Positions 12,892 through 15,151 of a stretch of DNA of 15,151 bases are shown here, piece after piece. The position numbers and the translations under genes were made by a program. The notes beneath the pieces are model-generated. The model saw only the letters and a program-made list of their open reading frames with translations. It ran no database searches and was not told where the DNA came from. Source of the DNA: an uncultured Bacteroidales bacterium (lineage in GTDB: Bacteria; Bacteroidota; Bacteroidia; Bacteroidales; Paludibacteraceae); contig CAKZZM010000049.1 of the NCBI GenBank assembly GCA_937885465.1, forward strand, positions 1 through 15,151. Direction: 5' to 3'. How positions within the stretch are numbered: position 1 is the first letter of the stretch; each line of letters opens with the position of its first letter.

Positions 12892-14853
12892 ATGAACGAG
12901 AAATATCTAAAATTATTGAGCGAGAAGTTTCCGAGTGTTACATCGGCGGCAACAGAGATTGTTAACTTGGAAGCCATCTTATCCCTGCCAAAGGGAACGG
13001 AACACTTCGTTTCTGATCTTCACGGTGCAGACGAGGCGTTTCTGCATGTTCTGAAAAACGCTTCCGGCGTGATACGCCGCAAAGTGGACGATATATGGCA
13101 AGACTCGATGTGCGAGGAGGAGAAACGCGCACTCTGCGCAATGATATACTACCCCGAAGAACGACTCGATTACTGCCATGCCCAACATGCTGATAGCACC
13201 GCCATCATCAAACGCCGACTGATGCAAGTGACAGAAGTGGCTAAAGCGGTAACCGTCAAGTACTCACGCTCGAAAGTAAGAAAACTGCTACCCAAAGACT
13301 TCGCATATATAATAGAGGAACTGCTACACGAGGCAAAAGCCGAACCCGACAGATGGACTTATTACAATGCCATTATTGACGCCATAATAGAAACGGGTAA
13401 GGCAGAAGATCTGCTAAAAGCGATCTGCCACCTTATTCACCACCTCGTTATTGACACTCTGCATATTGTCGGTGACATATATGACCGTGGTCCCGGTGCC
13501 GCCCGCATACTCGACCACCTATGCTCATACCACGACTTCGATATCCAATGGGGAAACCACGACATCGAATGGATAGGTGCCGCACTCGGCAACTGGGCAC
13601 TCATAGCTACCGTCTTGCGCGTTTCTATAAGGTACGCCAATGTAGAGACACTTGAGGAAGACTACTCAATCAACCTCCTCCCTCTCGCCACTTTTGCTAT
13701 CGATACTTACGCTGACGACCCATGCCTGCAATTTCTCACAAAAGACTTCGAGAATAACGAACGAATACAACGCTCCGCCGCACTGATGGCAAAGATGCAC
13801 AAAGCCATCTCTATCATTCAGTTTAAATTAGAGGGGCAGACTATTCTTCGTCATCCCGAATATGAGATGCAAGACCGCCTGTTGCTCAATAATATTAACT
13901 TTGCAAACGGCACTATCACCCTTAACGGCATCACATATCCCCTTACCGACACCAATCTGCCTACTATCGACCCTGCCGACCCTTACCGCCTCACAATTGA
14001 AGAGGAACAACTGATGAGCGGTCTTGCCCACTCCTTCAAGCAATCGGAGAGACTGCAAAAGCACCTCCGCTGCTTCTACAAGCATGGTTCTCTATTCCTT
14101 GTCCGCAATAATTGTCTTCTCTTCCACGCTGCCATACCTCTTAACGCTGACGGATCCTTCACAGAAGTGGACGTATGCGGAAAAAAAGTGAAAGGACGAG
14201 AACTGATGGAGAGAATAGATAACGTCGTTCGACAAGCCTATTATGACGACCCTTATCCCGAAATACCCAAGCATAATATCCCGCCTGCCTTAGACTACCT
14301 ATGGTATCTATGGTGCGGTCCGCACTCTCCACTCTACAACAAGGATAAAATGACTACGTTTGAACGCTATTTCATCTCGGATGAAAGCACATGGAAAGAG
14401 ACGAAAGGGGCGTTCTACATCCTTGCCAACGAAAGAGACACATGCGAGAGAATACTTAGTGAGTTCGGACTTGACCCCAAAGTTTCAAAAATCATCAACG
14501 GTCACATACCCGTTCACACCCTGCAAGGCGAGTCGCCTCTCCGCGCTGAGGGTATGAGGCTTGTTATAGACGGCGGCTTCTCTAAACCTTATCAATCGAA
14601 AACGGGTATTGCAGGTTACACCCTCATCTATAACAGCCACCGTATGGAACTTGTGGAACATTCCCCGTTCCCCGGCAGAGAAGAAGCAACACGCACAGGC
14701 ATCGACATTCAGAAGAAGGTCGTCCTGCTCGACTTCTCGGGCAAACGCCTGCTCATCAGAGATACCGACCGCGGCAAAGAACTGCTTGGGCAAGTGGCAG
14801 ACCTCAAAGACCTCCTACATGCCTACACCCACGGCATTATCGTGGAAAAATGA
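12892..14853 (+). CDS. fbp: Class III fructose-1,6-bisphosphatase
   Basis: Hydrolyses fructose 1,6-bisphosphate to fructose 6-phosphate in gluconeogenesis. This is the large calcineurin-like class found in Bacteroidota and Firmicutes, unrelated in sequence to E. coli Fbp. The 653 residues are close to the family norm. The metallophosphatase signature residues are in order: SDLHG (41-45), GDIYDRG (194-200), GNHD (221-224) and NGHIPV (from 536). Between the GNHD and NGHIPV motifs lies the long family-specific region; the C-terminus continues with GGFSKPYQSKTGIAGYTL and later HSPFPGREE. The ATG at 12892 gives MNEKYLKLLSEKFP, a normal start. It ends in TGA overlapped by an ATG (ATGA at 14850-14853) that opens only 25 codons, so no intact coupled gene follows. 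Confidence 0.97.
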   Translation: MNEKYLKLLSEKFPSVTSAATEIVNLEAILSLPKGTEHFVSDLHGADEAFLHVLKNASGVIRRKVDDIWQDSMCEEEKRALCAMIYYPEERLDYCHAQHADSTAIIKRRLMQVTEVAKAVTVKYSRSKVRKLLPKDFAYIIEELLHEAKAEPDRWTYYNAIIDAIIETGKAEDLLKAICHLIHHLVIDTLHIVGDIYDRGPGAARILDHLCSYHDFDIQWGNHDIEWIGAALGNWALIATVLRVSIRYANVETLEEDYSINLLPLATFAIDTYADDPCLQFLTKDFENNERIQRSAALMAKMHKAISIIQFKLEGQTILRHPEYEMQDRLLLNNINFANGTITLNGITYPLTDTNLPTIDPADPYRLTIEEEQLMSGLAHSFKQSERLQKHLRCFYKHGSLFLVRNNCLLFHAAIPLNADGSFTEVDVCGKKVKGRELMERIDNVVRQAYYDDPYPEIPKHNIPPALDYLWYLWCGPHSPLYNKDKMTTFERYFISDESTWKETKGAFYILANERDTCERILSEFGLDPKVSKIINGHIPVHTLQGESPLRAEGMRLVIDGGFSKPYQSKTGIAGYTLIYNSHRMELVEHSPFPGREEATRTGIDIQKKVVLLDFSGKRLLIRDTDRGKELLGQVADLKDLLHAYTHGIIVEK

Positions 14854-15041
14854 TTGATTATAGCACCTCTTCCGCACACATATCTTCCTCACTCCTTCCA
14901 ATCAGCACTGGGTCAAGAATAATCTAAATCGGCAGTTCGGCTTCATCAATTGCAACCGAGACACAAGTCTCTTATATTAGTTTGCCAAATCACTCAATGG
15001 GCCACTACCCGCCGACCTTAAGTACTATAACGGCACACACA
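14854..15041. other. Intergenic DNA, possibly a decayed gene end
   Basis: No intact gene. On the plus strand one frame is open from 14864 for about 38 codons to a TAG, and it contains NNLNRQFGFINCNRDTS. In the codon-aligned antisense frame the minus strand reads IILDPVLIGRSEEDMCAEEV and ends in TAA near 14858, with an internal TAG just upstream. Either could be the remnant of a coding end; the minus reading would be a gene converging on fbp. I recognise neither, and the evidence is weak. Confidence 0.25.
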
Positions 15042-15151
15042 AAAGTCAGGGCAAAGCCCTAAAGTGGAGAACGTCTCCGAACGTTCTGGTAGTAGAGAAC
15101 GTCTCCGAACGTTCTGGTAGTGGAGAACGTCTCCGAACGTTCTGGTAGTGG
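15042..15151 (-). repeat. Family B copy plus tandem family A array at the window edge
   Basis: A diverged B copy (15042-15065, AAAGTCAGGGCAAAGCCC then TAAAGT) abuts three A copies in reverse orientation at 15066-15086, 15094-15114 and 15122-15142. The A copies are separated by identical 7-base spacers TGGTAGT, giving a 28-base period. The array continues at least to TGGTAGTGG at the end of the window, so its full length is unknown. Confidence 0.95.

Noticed and set aside
15066..15151. CRISPR array
   Set aside because: Regular repeats are present, but the spacers are only 7 bases and identical, and there are no cas genes.

Overview
The window looks like a chromosome segment from a member of the Bacteroidales (phylum Bacteroidota), family unknown. 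Evidence: a Bacteroides-type NADP glutamate dehydrogenase; an arginyl-tRNA synthetase with the KMKSR form of the KMSKS loop; a class III fructose-1,6-bisphosphatase; many exported or lipoprotein genes; several promoters matching the Bacteroides -33/-7 consensus (TTTG, about 20 bases, TAnnTTTG); and no clear Shine-Dalgarno sites. I see no rRNA, tRNA, CRISPR array or insertion sequence.

Layout. 1-339: no gene, a composite cluster of short repeats and hairpins, plus a promoter pointing left out of the window. 340-3058 (minus): pectinesterase, then gdhA. 3171-4499 (plus): unrecognised exported, probably outer-membrane protein. 4523-5842 (minus): ffh, the signal recognition particle GTPase. 6048-7448 (plus): PagL-like lipid A deacylase-family barrel. 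7462-10558 (minus): an operon of CotH-like lipoprotein, short-chain dehydrogenase and D-Ala-D-Ala dipeptidase lipoprotein. 10559-11016: repeat-rich intergenic region with a promoter for the next genes. 11017-14853 (plus): argS, then fbp. 14854-15151: no intact gene, then a repeat array running off the end.

The genes do not form one pathway. They mix housekeeping functions (translation, protein targeting, gluconeogenesis, ammonium assimilation) with cell-envelope and polysaccharide functions (pectin de-esterification, lipid A modification, peptidoglycan dipeptide hydrolysis).

The most striking signal is a set of three families of 21-24 base palindromic repeats spread through the window. Family A is GAACGTTCGGAGACGTTC followed by TCC. 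Family B is AAAGTGCGGGCAGAGCCC followed by TAAAGT. Family C is GACGAAGTACCGCTTGCGCT followed by AAGT. They fill intergenic regions and also lie inside three coding sequences, where they are translated as extra peptide segments in different reading frames without breaking the gene. Family A has no stop codon in any of its six frames. Tandem copies inside genes are spaced by multiples of three, and those outside genes are not. This resembles the Rickettsia palindromic elements that insert in frame into proteins, but in an unrelated phylum.
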